A stretch of 42,583 nt of DNA from Pseudomonadota bacterium (GCA_021792335.1 JAJYUW010000006.1:1-42583); one strand, 5' to 3'. Positions 8,357 to 17,225 are shown, numbered from the stretch's first letter. Notes: generated by a model from the sequence alone, not told the origin. Made by a program: numbers and translations.

Positions 8357-8430
8357 ACCGCAAAGGACGCAAAGGACGCAAAGGATATTTGATATTGATT
8401 TCCTTTGCGATCCTTTGCGTCCTTTGCGGT
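8357..8430. repeat. Hairpin-forming repeat between cobD and cobQ
   Basis: Left arm 8357-8385 and right arm 8401-8430 are complementary except for one unpaired base, with a 15-base AT-rich loop. The arms consist of tandem GCAAAGGAC units. It begins 7 bases downstream of the cobD stop (minus strand). A divergent copy of the same GCAAAG motif family lies at 11094-11222. It may act as an mRNA stabiliser or attenuator; there is no U-tract typical of an intrinsic terminator. Confidence 0.85.
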
Positions 8431-8436
8431 AAATAT

Positions 8437-9414
8437 CTAAATTTTTTCCAGCGCCGCCTCCAGCCGCTGCCACTGCGCCTCTTCCCCCGGCAGGCCGAAG
8501 CGCAGGCTGTCCGGGATATCGAAGCGGCGCAGCAAAATTCCCTGTTTAGCCAATGCATCCTGAATGGCTGCCGCCTGCCCGGTCGCCACCCATTGAAACA
8601 GACTGGTGCCGCCACAGGGCGCGATTCCCGCCCGGCTTAGGATCGCCCTCAGGCGTGCGGCTGCCTGCGGCAAGCAGCGGCGGGCCTCATCCTGCCAGCG
8701 GAGGTCTTCGAGGGCCAGCCGCGCCACCCGCCGCGCCGGGGCGGAGACCGTCCACGGCCCCAGCGTTTCGGCCAACTGCGCCAGCAACTCAGGCCAGGCC
8801 AGCGTGAAGCCGACTCGCGCCCCGGCCAGGCCGAAGAATTTGCCCAGCGACCGCAGCACCACCAGCCCTGCCATGCCGGCATGGGCGGCGAGGCTGTCCT
8901 GCGGCGTCACGTCCATGAACGCCTCGTCCACCACCAGCCAGCCGCCCCGCGCCGCGAGCCGCCGCTGCCAGGCCAGCAGGGTGGCCGGGGGGAAACACTC
9001 CCCGGTGGGGTTGTTGGGATTGATCAGCACCAGAACGTCCAGCCGACCGAGCGCGGCCTCGACTTCACCGGCAGCCAGCCTTTCCAGCGCATGGCCGCCG
9101 CGGGCCCAGGCATGGGCATGTTCCGCATAGCCGGGAGCAAGCACGCCGACCCGCCCGGCTGGGTGCAAGCCGGGCAGCGCCTGGATGGCCGCCTGGGAGC
9201 CGGCCGTAACCAGAATATCCCGGCAACCGTAATAGCTGCGCGCGGCGACTTCCAGCCCGTCATCCGCTTCCGGCAGGCGGCGCCAGCAGTCGGCGGGCAG
9301 CGCCGGCACCGGCCAGCCCAGCGGATTGATGCCGGTGGAAAGATCGAGCCACCCCGCTTCGGGGATGCCGTAGCGGTGCGCGGCCTCGCGGATTCTGCCG
9401 CCATGCTCAAGCAA
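8437..9414 (-). CDS. cobD: Threonine-phosphate decarboxylase CobD
   Basis: A 325-residue class I/II aminotransferase-fold PLP enzyme. It makes (R)-1-amino-2-propanol O-2-phosphate, the linker between corrin ring and nucleotide loop. [31 protein letters not shown] and the PLP lysine K192 in [11 protein letters not shown] are visible. The start is a TTG at 9414: it follows GGGGGAG by 8 bases and gives the usual N-terminus MLEHGG. It overlaps the end of cbiB by 8 bases. A longer TTG start at 9444 is possible but less likely. Confidence 0.93.
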   Translation of the reverse strand: MLEHGGRIREAAHRYGIPEAGWLDLSTGINPLGWPVPALPADCWRRLPEADDGLEVAARSYYGCRDILVTAGSQAAIQALPGLHPAGRVGVLAPGYAEHAHAWARGGHALERLAAGEVEAALGRLDVLVLINPNNPTGECFPPATLLAWQRRLAARGGWLVVDEAFMDVTPQDSLAAHAGMAGLVVLRSLGKFFGLAGARVGFTLAWPELLAQLAETLGPWTVSAPARRVARLALEDLRWQDEARRCLPQAAARLRAILSRAGIAPCGGTSLFQWVATGQAAAIQDALAKQGILLRRFDIPDSLRFGLPGEEAQWQRLEAALEKI

Positions 9415-10336
9415 GCGCCCACTCCCCCAGCGCCAGGAGGACAAGCAATGCCAGCCACAGCCCCATGCCCCGATTCACCAGCGCCACGGCACGCGAAATG
9501 TCGCCGGACGAGGCCTCGGCCCCCTCCCCCAGAACCGGACGGGATTCCGGCCGGCCGCGGTAGGATGCAGGCCCGCCCAGGCGCACCTTCAGCGCCCCGC
9601 CACCCGCGGCCATCACCGGCCCGGCATTGGGGCTTTCCCAGGCCGCAGCCTGGCTGCGCCAGCAGCGCCAAGCCGTCCTGCGGCTGCCGAGAAGCAGATA
9701 AGTGAGCGCGGTGAGACGCGCCGGAATCCAGTTGAGCAGGTCGTCCAGGCGCGCCGCCGCCCAGCCGTAATGCAGGTAGCGCCCGGTCTTGTAGCCCCAC
9801 ATCGCATCCAGGGTGTTGGCGAGGCGGTAGACCACCGCGCCGGGTGCGCCCGCCACGAAAAACCAGAACAGGGCGCCGAACACCGCATCGCAGCCGTTCT
9901 CCAGCACCGACTCGACCGCTGCGCGCGCCACTGCCGCCTCGTCCATGCCTGCCGTATCCCGGCTCACGATCTGCCCCACGCAGCGGCGTGCCTGGTCGAG
10001 ATTGCCGGCTTCGAGGGCGCGCCGGATTGCCGCCGCATGCTCGCCGAGGCTGGCCGCACCCAGGGCCAGGTAAAGCAGGAACGCATCCAGCAGCCAGGCC
10101 CATGAGCCGAGGCTGCGCTGCGCCACGCCCACCGCCAGCCCCAACCCGCCCACCAGCAACACCACGGCGGCAAGGCCGCGCAGGCGGCGGGTAAAGGAAC
10201 TGCTCGCGGCTGCGCCATAAAACAGCTTTTCGGCCTGCTGCGCCAGCCAGCCGAATCCCACCAGCGGATGCCACCGCCGCGGCTCGCCCAGCAAGCAATC
10301 CAGCAGCACGGCCAGCAAGGCGGCAAGCAAGACCAC
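9407..10336 (-). CDS. cbiB: Adenosylcobinamide-phosphate synthase CbiB
   Basis: A 309-residue inner-membrane protein that joins the CobD product to adenosylcobyric acid. LDCLLGEPRRWHPLVGFG near the N-terminus is a family signature, as are IVSRDTAGMDEAAVARAAVESVLENGCDAVFGALFW and the late GPVMAAGGGALKVRLGGP. Several hydrophobic helices are present. The GTG at 10336 is taken as start: it directly follows the cobS stop (TGA ends at 10339) and has CTGGGGG upstream. Confidence 0.93.
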   Translation of the reverse strand: MVLLAALLAVLLDCLLGEPRRWHPLVGFGWLAQQAEKLFYGAAASSSFTRRLRGLAAVVLLVGGLGLAVGVAQRSLGSWAWLLDAFLLYLALGAASLGEHAAAIRRALEAGNLDQARRCVGQIVSRDTAGMDEAAVARAAVESVLENGCDAVFGALFWFFVAGAPGAVVYRLANTLDAMWGYKTGRYLHYGWAAARLDDLLNWIPARLTALTYLLLGSRRTAWRCWRSQAAAWESPNAGPVMAAGGGALKVRLGGPASYRGRPESRPVLGEGAEASSGDISRAVALVNRGMGLWLALLVLLALGEWALA

Positions 10337-10338
10337 GA

Positions 10339-11073
10339 TCAGGCCCCCAGGACAACGGCAACGAGCGCCGCAACTTCGGTCAGCTCGACTGCCGCGCCCA
10401 TCGTGTCGCCGGTCATACCGCCGAGACGGTGCATCATCATCTGGCGCAGGGCCAGCCACGCGATTGCAGCGCCCGCCAGGGCGAACCCGCCCTGGCGGGC
10501 GTCAAAGAATAGGGCGGCGGCCAGGGCTAGAAGCAAAACCAGCCCCGCAGCCGTCCGGGGCAGATGGGCGGAGAGCGCCGACCCCAGTCCGCCGGGCCGG
10601 ACATAGGGCGTGGTCAGCAGCAAGGCCAGCAGCGCCGATCGCCCCAGCAGTGGGGCCAGCAGCAGCGCGGGCCAGGTGCCGGCCTTCGCCAGCGCCGCCA
10701 GGGCGGCGAACTTGAGCAGCAAGGCCAGCGCGATGGCGGAAACGCCCGCCGGTCCGCTGCGCGGGTCCTTCATGATCGCCAGAGTCCGCTCCCTGTCGCC
10801 GCGTCCGCCCACCCAGGCATCGGCGCTGTCGGCCAGGCCGTCGAGGTGCAGGCCGCCGGTGAGGAGAGTCCAGGTTATCGCCAGCAGCGCCGCCTGGAGC
10901 AGCGGATCGGCGTGGCCGACCAGCCGCTGCAAACCCGCCAGCAGCAGCCCGATCAGAAGGCCGATCAAGGGGTAGGCGAGCGCCGACCGGCCCCAATCCG
11001 CCGACCGGGGCTCGAAGCGCAGCGCAACGGGAATGCAGGTCAGAAACTGCAGCGCCAGCAGCAGCGCTTTCAT
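10339..11073 (-). CDS. cobS: Adenosylcobinamide-GDP ribazoletransferase (cobalamin synthase) CobS
   Basis: A 244-residue polytopic membrane enzyme that condenses adenosylcobinamide-GDP with alpha-ribazole(-phosphate) in the penultimate or last step of cobalamin assembly. The diagnostic acidic signature GGLHLDGLADSADAW (about residues 77-91) and IMKDPRSGPAG are present. The rest is alternating hydrophobic helices. It is followed immediately by cbiB and preceded by a repeat region that separates it from cobC. Confidence 0.95.
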   Translation of the reverse strand: MKALLLALQFLTCIPVALRFEPRSADWGRSALAYPLIGLLIGLLLAGLQRLVGHADPLLQAALLAITWTLLTGGLHLDGLADSADAWVGGRGDRERTLAIMKDPRSGPAGVSAIALALLLKFAALAALAKAGTWPALLLAPLLGRSALLALLLTTPYVRPGGLGSALSAHLPRTAAGLVLLLALAAALFFDARQGGFALAGAAIAWLALRQMMMHRLGGMTGDTMGAAVELTEVAALVAVVLGA

Positions 11074-11093
11074 CCTAAAAACCGCAGTTCATT

Positions 11094-11222
11094 AACCGCA
11101 AAGACGCGAAGGCGCAAAGAGAATAAGGACATAAAATCCATCGGGTATTCACCTATCCGGTGACTGGACAGATTCAGATAACACATTGTTTTCCCTTTGC
11201 GTTCTTTGCGCCTTTGCGGTTC
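11094..11222. repeat. Imperfect inverted repeat between cobC and cobS
   Basis: Arms AACCGCAAAGACGCGAAGGC (from 11094) and the complementary stretch ending GCGCCTTTGCGGTT (to 11221) face each other across about 70 bases. The arms are made of the same GCAAAG-type units as the element at 8357-8430. The repeat fills nearly the whole cobC-cobS gap. No ORF is supported inside. Confidence 0.8.
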
Positions 11223-11238
11223 AAATGCTTTTTTAAGT

Positions 11239-11853
11239 TCATGGCTGCGGACTCCCGTGGAACACCAGTTGTGGCAGGGCTTCGGCGCCGCTGCCGAGCA
11301 CCCGGATGCGGCTCATGGCGGCAAAGGGCACTTCCAGCCGGAACATGTTGTGGAGCGGGATTTGCAGGGCATGACAGAGGATCACGCGGTTCACGCCGCC
11401 GTGGGCCACCAGCAGGATTTTCCTGCCTTCATGGCGGCGCAGCAGCTCGCTCCATCCCGCCTCCACCCGCGCCGCAAAAGCTTCCAGCCCCTCCCCGCCG
11501 GGCGGCGTGTTGCGGGCCGGATCGCGCCACAGGCGGTCGAGGCGATCGGGGTCGCTGTGCATCAGTTCCTCGGGGGTGCGCCCCTCCCAATCGCCGAAAC
11601 CGATTTCCCTGAAACGCGGCTCGCTCTCCCAGGGCAGGCCGAGCCTTTCGGCCAGCTCCCCGGCAAACACGGCACAGCGCAACAGCGGAGAGGAAACCAC
11701 GGCTTCCCACTGCTTTTCCCCTTGCACGGCCGCGCGCATCTGCGCCCAGCCCTGACCGCTCAGGGGGTCGTCGGTGTGGCCGCGGAACTTGACCCCGCCC
11801 ACGGGTTCGCCGTGGCGCAGGAGGTCTACCAGCGTGGACGACACTTCAGCCAT
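11239..11853 (-). CDS. cobC: Histidine phosphatase, probable alpha-ribazole phosphatase CobC
   Basis: A 204-residue branch 1 histidine phosphatase. The phosphohistidine motif LLRHGEP is at about residue 13 and the second catalytic histidine is in [19 protein letters not shown] and [13 protein letters not shown] also fit the family. Position among cob genes supports dephosphorylation of alpha-ribazole-5'-phosphate or cobalamin-5'-phosphate. The ATG at 11853 overlaps the cobT end by 8 bases. Family is certain, substrate is from context. Confidence 0.9.
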   Translation of the reverse strand: MAEVSSTLVDLLRHGEPVGGVKFRGHTDDPLSGQGWAQMRAAVQGEKQWEAVVSSPLLRCAVFAGELAERLGLPWESEPRFREIGFGDWEGRTPEELMHSDPDRLDRLWRDPARNTPPGGEGLEAFAARVEAGWSELLRRHEGRKILLVAHGGVNRVILCHALQIPLHNMFRLEVPFAAMSRIRVLGSGAEALPQLVFHGSPQP

Positions 11854-12904
11854 TGTTCTTCCCGGCCACGCCGGCCTCGGCGAAGGTCGCCATCTGGCCG
11901 TGCAGGGCGGCGGCGAGGCGCAGGATGGGCAAGGCCACGGCCGCGCCGCTGCCCTCGCCCAGGCGCAGCCCCAAGTCCACCAGGGGCCGGGCATGCAGGG
12001 CCGCCATCAGGTGCAGGTAGCCCGGCTCGGCCGAAGCATGGCCGAAGAACAGCCAATCCGCGGCATCGGGCCGCAGGCGCAGGGCTGCCAGCGCAGCGGC
12101 GCTGGCGATGAAGCCGTCCACCAGAACGGGCAGGCCGGCCTGGGAGCAGGCGATGTAGGCGCCGGCAAGGGCGGCGATTTCGAAGCCGCCGACATGGCGC
12201 AGCACTTCCAGCGGGGAGGTCATCGCCGCGCGATGCAGCGCCAGGGATGCCTCGATGACGCCCGCCTTGTGCGACACGCCCGCGCTATCCAGCCCCGTGC
12301 CCGGCCCGGCGATCTCGGCAGCGGAACGTGCCAGCAAGACGCAGGCCACGGCCGTGGCGGAGCTGGTGTTGGCGATCCCCATCTCGCCGCCGATGAAGAG
12401 TTGCGCGCCCGCGTCCAGCGCCCGCTTCACGGCATCCCGCCCGGCCTGGAGGGCGGCGGCAAGCTGCGCCGCGGTCATCGCCGGGCGGCGGCGGAAATTG
12501 GCCGTGCCGTTCCCGGCCTTCTGCACGATCACGCCGGGCATGGCTGCGCTGTTCGCCACGCTGCCCACGTCCACCACCTCCAGGGATGCGCCCAGGTTGC
12601 GCGCCAGCACGCTGATTGCAGCGCCTCCGGCAGCGAAGTTGCCGATCATCTGGCCGGTCACGGCCTGAGGAAAGGCCGAAACGCCCTCCACCGCGATGCC
12701 GTGGTCGGCGGCGAACACCGTGATGTGCACCCGGTCGAGGACGGGTTGCTGGGTGCCCTGCATCGCGGCGAGGCGGACGGCGATCTCTTCCAGATAACCC
12801 AGGGAACCGGGCGGTTTGGTCAATTGCCCCTGGCGCGCCCGCGCCGCTTCCAGTACGGCGGCGTCGAGCGCCTGTGCCGGTGTTTCCAGCCACTTGAAAC
12901 TCAT
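11846..12904 (-). CDS. cobT: Nicotinate-nucleotide--dimethylbenzimidazole phosphoribosyltransferase CobT
   Basis: A 352-residue enzyme that activates the lower-ligand base to alpha-ribazole phosphate. Key stretches are TKPPGSLG (about residues 32-39), [30 protein letters not shown], and the C-terminal [17 protein letters not shown] with the catalytic glutamate. The start ATG overlaps the cobU stop by 4 bases. It is intact although the neighbouring base-synthesis gene (bluB) appears destroyed, so its base must be imported or made elsewhere. Confidence 0.95.
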   Translation of the reverse strand: MSFKWLETPAQALDAAVLEAARARQGQLTKPPGSLGYLEEIAVRLAAMQGTQQPVLDRVHITVFAADHGIAVEGVSAFPQAVTGQMIGNFAAGGAAISVLARNLGASLEVVDVGSVANSAAMPGVIVQKAGNGTANFRRRPAMTAAQLAAALQAGRDAVKRALDAGAQLFIGGEMGIANTSSATAVACVLLARSAAEIAGPGTGLDSAGVSHKAGVIEASLALHRAAMTSPLEVLRHVGGFEIAALAGAYIACSQAGLPVLVDGFIASAAALAALRLRPDAADWLFFGHASAEPGYLHLMAALHARPLVDLGLRLGEGSGAAVALPILRLAAALHGQMATFAEAGVAGKNNG

Positions 12905-13416
12905 AGCGTGTTTCCTTTCAAAATTAGCGGCAGGCCCGCCGCCACCAGGCTTACCCGGTCGCATCGCTGCGCCAGGTCCTGATGCAGGCGCCCCGCCTCG
13001 TCACAATAGCGCCGGGTCAGTTCCCCCAGCGGGACTATCCCCATGCCCACCTCGTTGCTCACCAGGATGACCCGGCCAGGCAGACCGGGCAGCGCCTCCA
13101 GCAGGGCGAACCGTTCCTGTTGAAACAGCGCCTCGTCAGCGATCACGTTGTTCAGCCACAGGGTGAGACAGTCTACCAGCAGGCAGCGGTCCGAAGCCGC
13201 CGCGCCCCGAAGCGCGGCAGCCAAGCGCAGCGGCTCCTCCACCAGTTCCCACCTTGCCGGACGGCGCGACCGGTGGTGGGCGATGCGCTCCGCCATTTCA
13301 GCATCGCCTGCCGTTGCCGTGGCGATGTAGACAACATCAAGCCCGCTTTCTGCGGCGAGGCGCTCCGCCAGGGCGCTCTTGCCGGAGCGGGCGCCGCCGA
13401 GTATCAGTTCCTTCAT
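12901..13416 (-). CDS. cobU: Adenosylcobinamide kinase/guanylyltransferase CobU
   Basis: A 171-residue bifunctional enzyme that phosphorylates adenosylcobinamide and transfers GMP to it. The P-loop [12 protein letters not shown] begins at residue 5. The guanylylated histidine lies in [14 protein letters not shown] and the late motif [11 protein letters not shown] is present. Length is normal. Its ATG overlaps the stop of the upstream cobB/bluB remnant (ATGA), which shows that the deletion left the operon's coupling intact. Confidence 0.95.
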   Translation of the reverse strand: MKELILGGARSGKSALAERLAAESGLDVVYIATATAGDAEMAERIAHHRSRRPARWELVEEPLRLAAALRGAAASDRCLLVDCLTLWLNNVIADEALFQQERFALLEALPGLPGRVILVSNEVGMGIVPLGELTRRYCDEAGRLHQDLAQRCDRVSLVAAGLPLILKGNTL

Positions 13417-13691
13417 GCCGGATTCCCCCAGGCATCGGAAAACACCATCTCTTCCAGCTTGCGCTGCAGGGTGTCCGGATCTACCGGGCCGGGCCGGAAA
13501 TGGCGCATGTCGCGGCGCTCGGCGATGGCGCGATAAACGGCGGCGCGGTCGGCCTCGCTGTAGCGGTGATCGTCCTGACTCAATGGCAGGAACAACCCCG
13601 CCGCCGCTGCCGGGTTGGAGGGCAAATGGCAGCGTCCACACGAGGCGGAAGCGCTGACGAACAGGGCCGGGCAGCGGCGCACAGCCATCAC
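13413..13691 (-). pseudogene. Chimeric cobB/bluB remnant
   Basis: A 92-codon ORF that appears to be the residue of two collapsed genes. Residues about 6-16 (RCPALFVSASA) resemble the start of CobB/CbiA (typically CPALFVSAPASGQGKTT), but the P-loop is lost. Residues about 43-76 (RYSEADRAAVYRAIAERRD, then MRHFRPGPVDPDTL) match the N-terminus of BluB, the flavin enzyme that makes 5,6-dimethylbenzimidazole. The remaining ~150 residues, including the flavin site, are missing; the frame ends in an unrelated tail DAWGNPA. It begins over the cobO stop and ends over the cobU start. It could encode a short nonfunctional peptide. BluB similarity is clear by eye; the CobB part is less certain. Confidence 0.7.
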
Positions 13692-14290
13692 AAATCCACG
13701 CCCTTCTGCGCCTTGACCCCCGCGCGGTAGGCGTGTTTCACGTCGGCGATTTCAGACACGGTGTCGGCCAGTTCAATCAGCTCGGACGAGGCGCCGCGTC
13801 CGGTGACGACGACATGCTGCATGGGCGGGCGCCCGGCGATGGCATCCAGCACGGCATCCTGGTCAAGGTAGCCGTATTTCAGCAGATAGGTGAGCTCGTC
13901 CAGCACCACGAGATCGATGGCCGGATCGGCCAGCATGCGCTCCGCGACTTGCCAGCCACACTGGGCGGTGGCGATGTCGCGTTCGCGGTCCTGGGTGTCC
14001 CAGGTGAAGCCGTCGCCGAGCACATGCCATTCGACGCCGGGCTGGCGGCTGAAGAAGGCCTCTTCGCCCGTGTCGGTGCGGCTCTTGATGAACTGGGCCA
14101 CGCCCACTTTCATGCCGTGGCCCAGGGCGCGGGCGACCATGCCGAAGGCGGACGAGCTCTTGCCCTTGCCGTTGCCGGTGAGCACGATCAAGAGGCCGCG
14201 CTCGTCGGTGGCGCGGGCGATGTTCGCGTCAATCGCCGCTTTCTTGCGCGCCATGCGGGCGCTGTGGCGGGTGTTGATGTCGTCGCTCAT
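13688..14290 (-). CDS. cobO: Cob(I)yrinic acid a,c-diamide adenosyltransferase CobO
   Basis: A 200-residue CobO/BtuR-type enzyme that attaches the adenosyl group to the corrin cobalt using ATP. The P-loop GNGKGKSSSAFGMVARALGH is near residues 39-58. GVAQFIKS, WQVAERML, DLVVLDELTYLLKYGYL and VVVTGRGASSELIELAD follow in the family order. An AAAGG ribosome-binding site lies 8 bases before the ATG at 14290. It is separated from btuM by a REP-like block. Confidence 0.95.
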   Translation of the reverse strand: MSDDINTRHSARMARKKAAIDANIARATDERGLLIVLTGNGKGKSSSAFGMVARALGHGMKVGVAQFIKSRTDTGEEAFFSRQPGVEWHVLGDGFTWDTQDRERDIATAQCGWQVAERMLADPAIDLVVLDELTYLLKYGYLDQDAVLDAIAGRPPMQHVVVTGRGASSELIELADTVSEIADVKHAYRAGVKAQKGVDL

Positions 14291-14323
14291 AACTAGTGCC
14301 TTTCACCATTGTCCCCAAATCGG

Positions 14324-14480
14324 AACAAGCGCCTTTCTCGTTTGCCTCCCCTCCCGCTTGCGGGAGAGGATTGAGGAGAGGGCGGCCCCTTGTGGGAGAG
14401 GGTTAGGGAGAGGGGGCTGCGGTTGATTAGCCAGCCACCCCCTCTCCCCCAGCCCCTCCCCCGCGAGGGGGGAGGGGAGC
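14324..14480. repeat. REP-like palindromic repeat block between btuM and cobO
   Basis: Contains GC-rich palindromic units (CTCCCGCTTGCGGGAG near 14350 and CTCCCCCGCGAGGGGGGAG near 14455). The leading segment AACAAGCGCCTTTCTCG (from 14324) recurs with one or two changes in reverse orientation at 6183-6208, inside the element next to zapA. The block fills the btuM-cobO gap and could modulate the downstream cob message. No coding sequence is supported. Confidence 0.85.
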
Positions 14481-14483
14481 GAA

Positions 14484-15053
14484 TTAACCGGCACGCTGCG
14501 CTTCGCCGCGCAAGCCGGCGACGGCAACATGAATCACGGCAGCCAGGCCCAGATAGGTAGCCATGGTCGACAGCATGTGAGGGAAATACCTCACCAGGCG
14601 CGGGATGAACTCGCCCAGGCCGGGTTCGGCAAACCGCCCGGAGAAGAAATAAAACCCGCCGCTGGAGAACAGCTCCGCCAGCACCGCGCCCGCCAGCGCG
14701 CTGCCCAGCAGCCACGGCAGCGCCGCCCAGGACAGGCGATGATGGCAGGCATAGGCGCGGCCGGCCAGGAACAGGGCGGCATAGGTCGGGATGAGGAACC
14801 AGTAGGCCGGCGAAACGCAGAAGCCGCTCACCCCGCCCCAGGTGATGGCGGCATAATCAACCAGCGCGGCCCCCAGCATCAGGGCAGGCGCTATCCAGAA
14901 TGCGCGCAGGTAGACGCCGGCGAGAAAAAACACCGCCCATGAAGCGTCGGGCAGGGAATGCATCGCCGCCCAGTGATGGCCGCGCGTGAGGGCCATCAGC
15001 AGGGCGAGAGCTATTCCAATAGCGAGTTGCTGGCGGGAAGTCAGGGACAACAT
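14484..15053 (-). CDS. btuM: BtuM-like cobalamin transporter
   Basis: A 189-residue membrane protein with about six helices. It resembles BtuM, the S-component-like vitamin B12 transporter known from Thiobacillus denitrificans that works without an ECF module and decyanates cyanocobalamin through a cobalt-coordinating cysteine. C79 (in GVSGFCVSPAYW) is at nearly the same position as the reported Cys80. It starts 10 bases after the btuB stop and is downstream of a cobalamin riboswitch, which strongly supports a B12 role. Identification rests on length, topology, cysteine position and context. Confidence 0.82.
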   Translation of the reverse strand: MLSLTSRQQLAIGIALALLMALTRGHHWAAMHSLPDASWAVFFLAGVYLRAFWIAPALMLGAALVDYAAITWGGVSGFCVSPAYWFLIPTYAALFLAGRAYACHHRLSWAALPWLLGSALAGAVLAELFSSGGFYFFSGRFAEPGLGEFIPRLVRYFPHMLSTMATYLGLAAVIHVAVAGLRGEAQRAG

Positions 15054-15063
15054 GACGGGCTCC

Positions 15064-16896
15064 TTATTTTGCAGGTTGATAACGCAGGGTCACGAACAGG
15101 CTACGACGAGGCTGATTGTAGAGATATACCGTCTCGTAGTCCCTGTCAAACAGGTTCTCGACCCGGGCCTGAAGACGCAAGTCCCTGGCCAGCCGGTATT
15201 CGGCGCGCAAATCCACCAGGCCGTAGCCGGGCAGCTTGACGGTATTGGCCAGGTTGTCATAGCGCCGTCCCTCGGCCCGCAGGGTGGTACCCATCCGGTA
15301 GGGGCCGAAATCCCGGTCGAGATCCAGGCGCACGCTCTGTTCCGCGCGACGGTTCAGCAGCTTGCCGTAATTGGCGGTGTTGGAGCGGTTTTCCGGGTCT
15401 TGCAGGGTGAGGTTCAGGCGGGTGTCCCAATCTGCCAGACGCAACGAGGAGATGGCCTCCAGACCGCGAATGCGGGCAGAAGCATTCACCGGATTGGTGA
15501 CGCCGTCGAAGCCGATGAGATCGGTCACCCGCGTCTCGAAAGCATTGAGCGACCAACGGCCCGCGCCGGCCTTGCCGCTGAGTCCCGCTTCCAGGCTACG
15601 CGAGTGTTCCGGCTTGAGATTGGGGTTGCCGAAACCGGGGTAGTACAACTGGTTGAAGGTCGGCGCCTTGAAGGCCGTGCCGTAGGCCAGTGTCACGCGC
15701 AGATCGTCCGCCAGCGCCCTACCCCAGGCGGCGTTGCCGGTGGTGTAGGCGCCGAACTGGCTGTTGTCGTCCCGGCGCAGGGAGAACTGGAAATCCTGCT
15801 TGCCCGCCCGGCCCTGGTATTGGGCGAACAGCCCGGTGGTGTCGCGGCTCGTCACGGTATAGGCCGTGGTGCTGGAAACCGCATCTTCCTGGCGATCCAG
15901 GCCCAGGGTGAAGAGGTGGTCGGGTGCCAGGGCCAGGTCGTTTTGCCAGGACAGGGTGTTGCGGCGGGTGTTGAAGCGGCTCTTGAAGACGCCGTTGAGG
16001 AAATTGTCCGAATCATCGTCGCCCTGCCCGGCGGCCAGCTTCAAACTCCACAGCTCGCTGGCCTGGTGCTTCAGGCTGAGGCCGGCAGCCTGCTGCACGG
16101 ACGTGCTCTGGTTCTGGGAGCTGCCGTCGAAATCGTTGTGGCCCTGGGCGCGCAGCAGGTGGAAGTCGACTTCGCTGCCGGGCTGGAAACGGTAGCCTGC
16201 GCGCAAATTAAGGCTGGTGTTGCGGTAGCCGTCCTTGTCCGGTTCGATGGTATAGCAACCCGCCTTCAACGAGCCTTTGCAGGCATTGAAGCCATCCGTT
16301 TCCAGCTGGCTCAGCCCCAGGTTGAACCAGCTATTTTCTCCGCCGCCGGAAAGATGCGCCGTAGCCTGCCGGGTGTTGTAACTGCCCAGCATGACGCTGG
16401 CGGAAGGCATCAATGCGCCGCCGCCCTTGCGGGTGAAAATCTGGATTACGCCGCCGATGGCCTCGGAGCCGTAAAGGCTGGAACGCGGGCCGCGCACCAC
16501 CTCGATGCGCTCGATCTGTTCCACGGGGAAATCCTGGAACGCGGCGGTTCCCAAGGTAGCCGAGCCCACCTTGACGCCGTCGACCAGCACCACCACATGG
16601 TCGGAGTTGGTGCCGCGCAACAAAACCGAGGTGGCCTTGCCCGCGCCGCCGTTGTTGGCGATGGACACGCCCGCCAGTCCTTGCAGCAAATCCTGCACCG
16701 AGGTGGCCTGGCTGCGTTCGATGTCGCGGCGCGTGATGACCGTGGTGGCAGCCAGGGTCTCGTCGGCGGTTCGCGCCGTGCGTGTGGCCGTGACGACGAT
16801 TTCATCACCGCGGTAAAGTGGAACTTCTTCGGCGGAAGCCGCGGGCGCCAGAATGGCAAGAGAGATCAGACTAAACTTGAAGGGGGATTTCATCAT
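15064..16896 (-). CDS. btuB: TonB-dependent vitamin B12 receptor BtuB
   Basis: A 610-residue outer-membrane receptor for cobalamin. An N-terminal signal peptide (MMKSPFKFSLISLAILAPAASA) precedes the TonB box region DEIVVTATRTA. The plug domain follows, with VLLRGTNSDHVVVLVDGVK and IEVVRGPRSSLYGSEAIGGVI. The barrel ends with aromatic-rich strands (ETVYLYNQPRRSLFVTLRYQ). The start pair ATGATG at 16896/16893 has GGAAAA upstream; an ATG at 16905 is also in frame. Expression should fall when B12 is abundant, through the riboswitch at 17016-17201. Confidence 0.95.
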   Translation of the reverse strand: MMKSPFKFSLISLAILAPAASAEEVPLYRGDEIVVTATRTARTADETLAATTVITRRDIERSQATSVQDLLQGLAGVSIANNGGAGKATSVLLRGTNSDHVVVLVDGVKVGSATLGTAAFQDFPVEQIERIEVVRGPRSSLYGSEAIGGVIQIFTRKGGGALMPSASVMLGSYNTRQATAHLSGGGENSWFNLGLSQLETDGFNACKGSLKAGCYTIEPDKDGYRNTSLNLRAGYRFQPGSEVDFHLLRAQGHNDFDGSSQNQSTSVQQAAGLSLKHQASELWSLKLAAGQGDDDSDNFLNGVFKSRFNTRRNTLSWQNDLALAPDHLFTLGLDRQEDAVSSTTAYTVTSRDTTGLFAQYQGRAGKQDFQFSLRRDDNSQFGAYTTGNAAWGRALADDLRVTLAYGTAFKAPTFNQLYYPGFGNPNLKPEHSRSLEAGLSGKAGAGRWSLNAFETRVTDLIGFDGVTNPVNASARIRGLEAISSLRLADWDTRLNLTLQDPENRSNTANYGKLLNRRAEQSVRLDLDRDFGPYRMGTTLRAEGRRYDNLANTVKLPGYGLVDLRAEYRLARDLRLQARVENLFDRDYETVYLYNQPRRSLFVTLRYQPAK

Positions 16897-17015
16897 ATTT
16901 TCCATCGTTCGGCATGCGACCCCGCATGTCGTGGATTCAATCAATGGAAACACCGCGGGAATGGCGCAAAACTGCCACTTCGGCTACCGTCACCCCGCGG
17001 CATTTCCGTACTTTA

Positions 17016-17201
17016 AGCTCCAGGCCGGTCTCCGGGCTCGTGAAAAAACGCACCGCCTTCCCATGGCTTACACCACAGTGGCCTGTTGATACGTTCGCGC
17101 TCACTTACCGTTGCGGGGGCAGCACAGGCTTTATCCATTGTCGGACTCACCTGTTTCCCGTTTAACCCGTCCGCCGGAAGGCGGGACGGGCACCTGGAAC
17201 T
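17016..17201 (-). promoter_or_regulatory. Cobalamin riboswitch upstream of btuB
   Basis: The leader carries the conserved B12 box core (GCTGCCCCCGCAACGGTAAG within 17129-17104). It also has GCCACTG with GGGAAGGC and the late AGCCCGGAGACCGGCCTG. A P1 stem pairs AGTTCCAGG (17201-17193) with CCTGGAGCT (17024-17016). It lies about 120 bases before the btuB start. By analogy it shuts down btuB-btuM and possibly the cob genes on binding adenosylcobalamin. Confidence 0.95.
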
Positions 17202-17210
17202 CAGGCGGGC

Positions 17211-17220
17211 ATTCTACCAT
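17211..17220 (-). promoter_or_regulatory. Possible extended -10 promoter for btuB
   Basis: On the minus strand TGG precedes TAGAAT (17216-17211), an extended -10 arrangement. The start would fall about 3 bases before the P1 stem of the riboswitch. No good -35 box is seen. Confidence 0.45.
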
Positions 17221-17225
17221 ACAAT

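Noticed and set aside
8357-8430. Possible CRISPR-like array of GCAAAGGAC units
   Set aside because: The units are adjacent or inverted with no spacers of constant length; it is a hairpin repeat.
9024-10373. 449-codon frame overlapping cobD and cbiB on the same strand
   Set aside because: Gly/Arg-rich out-of-frame translation of cobD and cbiB, both of which have intact signatures in their own frames.
14986-17016. 676-codon open frame on the plus strand opposite btuB
   Set aside because: Antisense to BtuB and running into the riboswitch; no domain or ribosome-binding site supports it.
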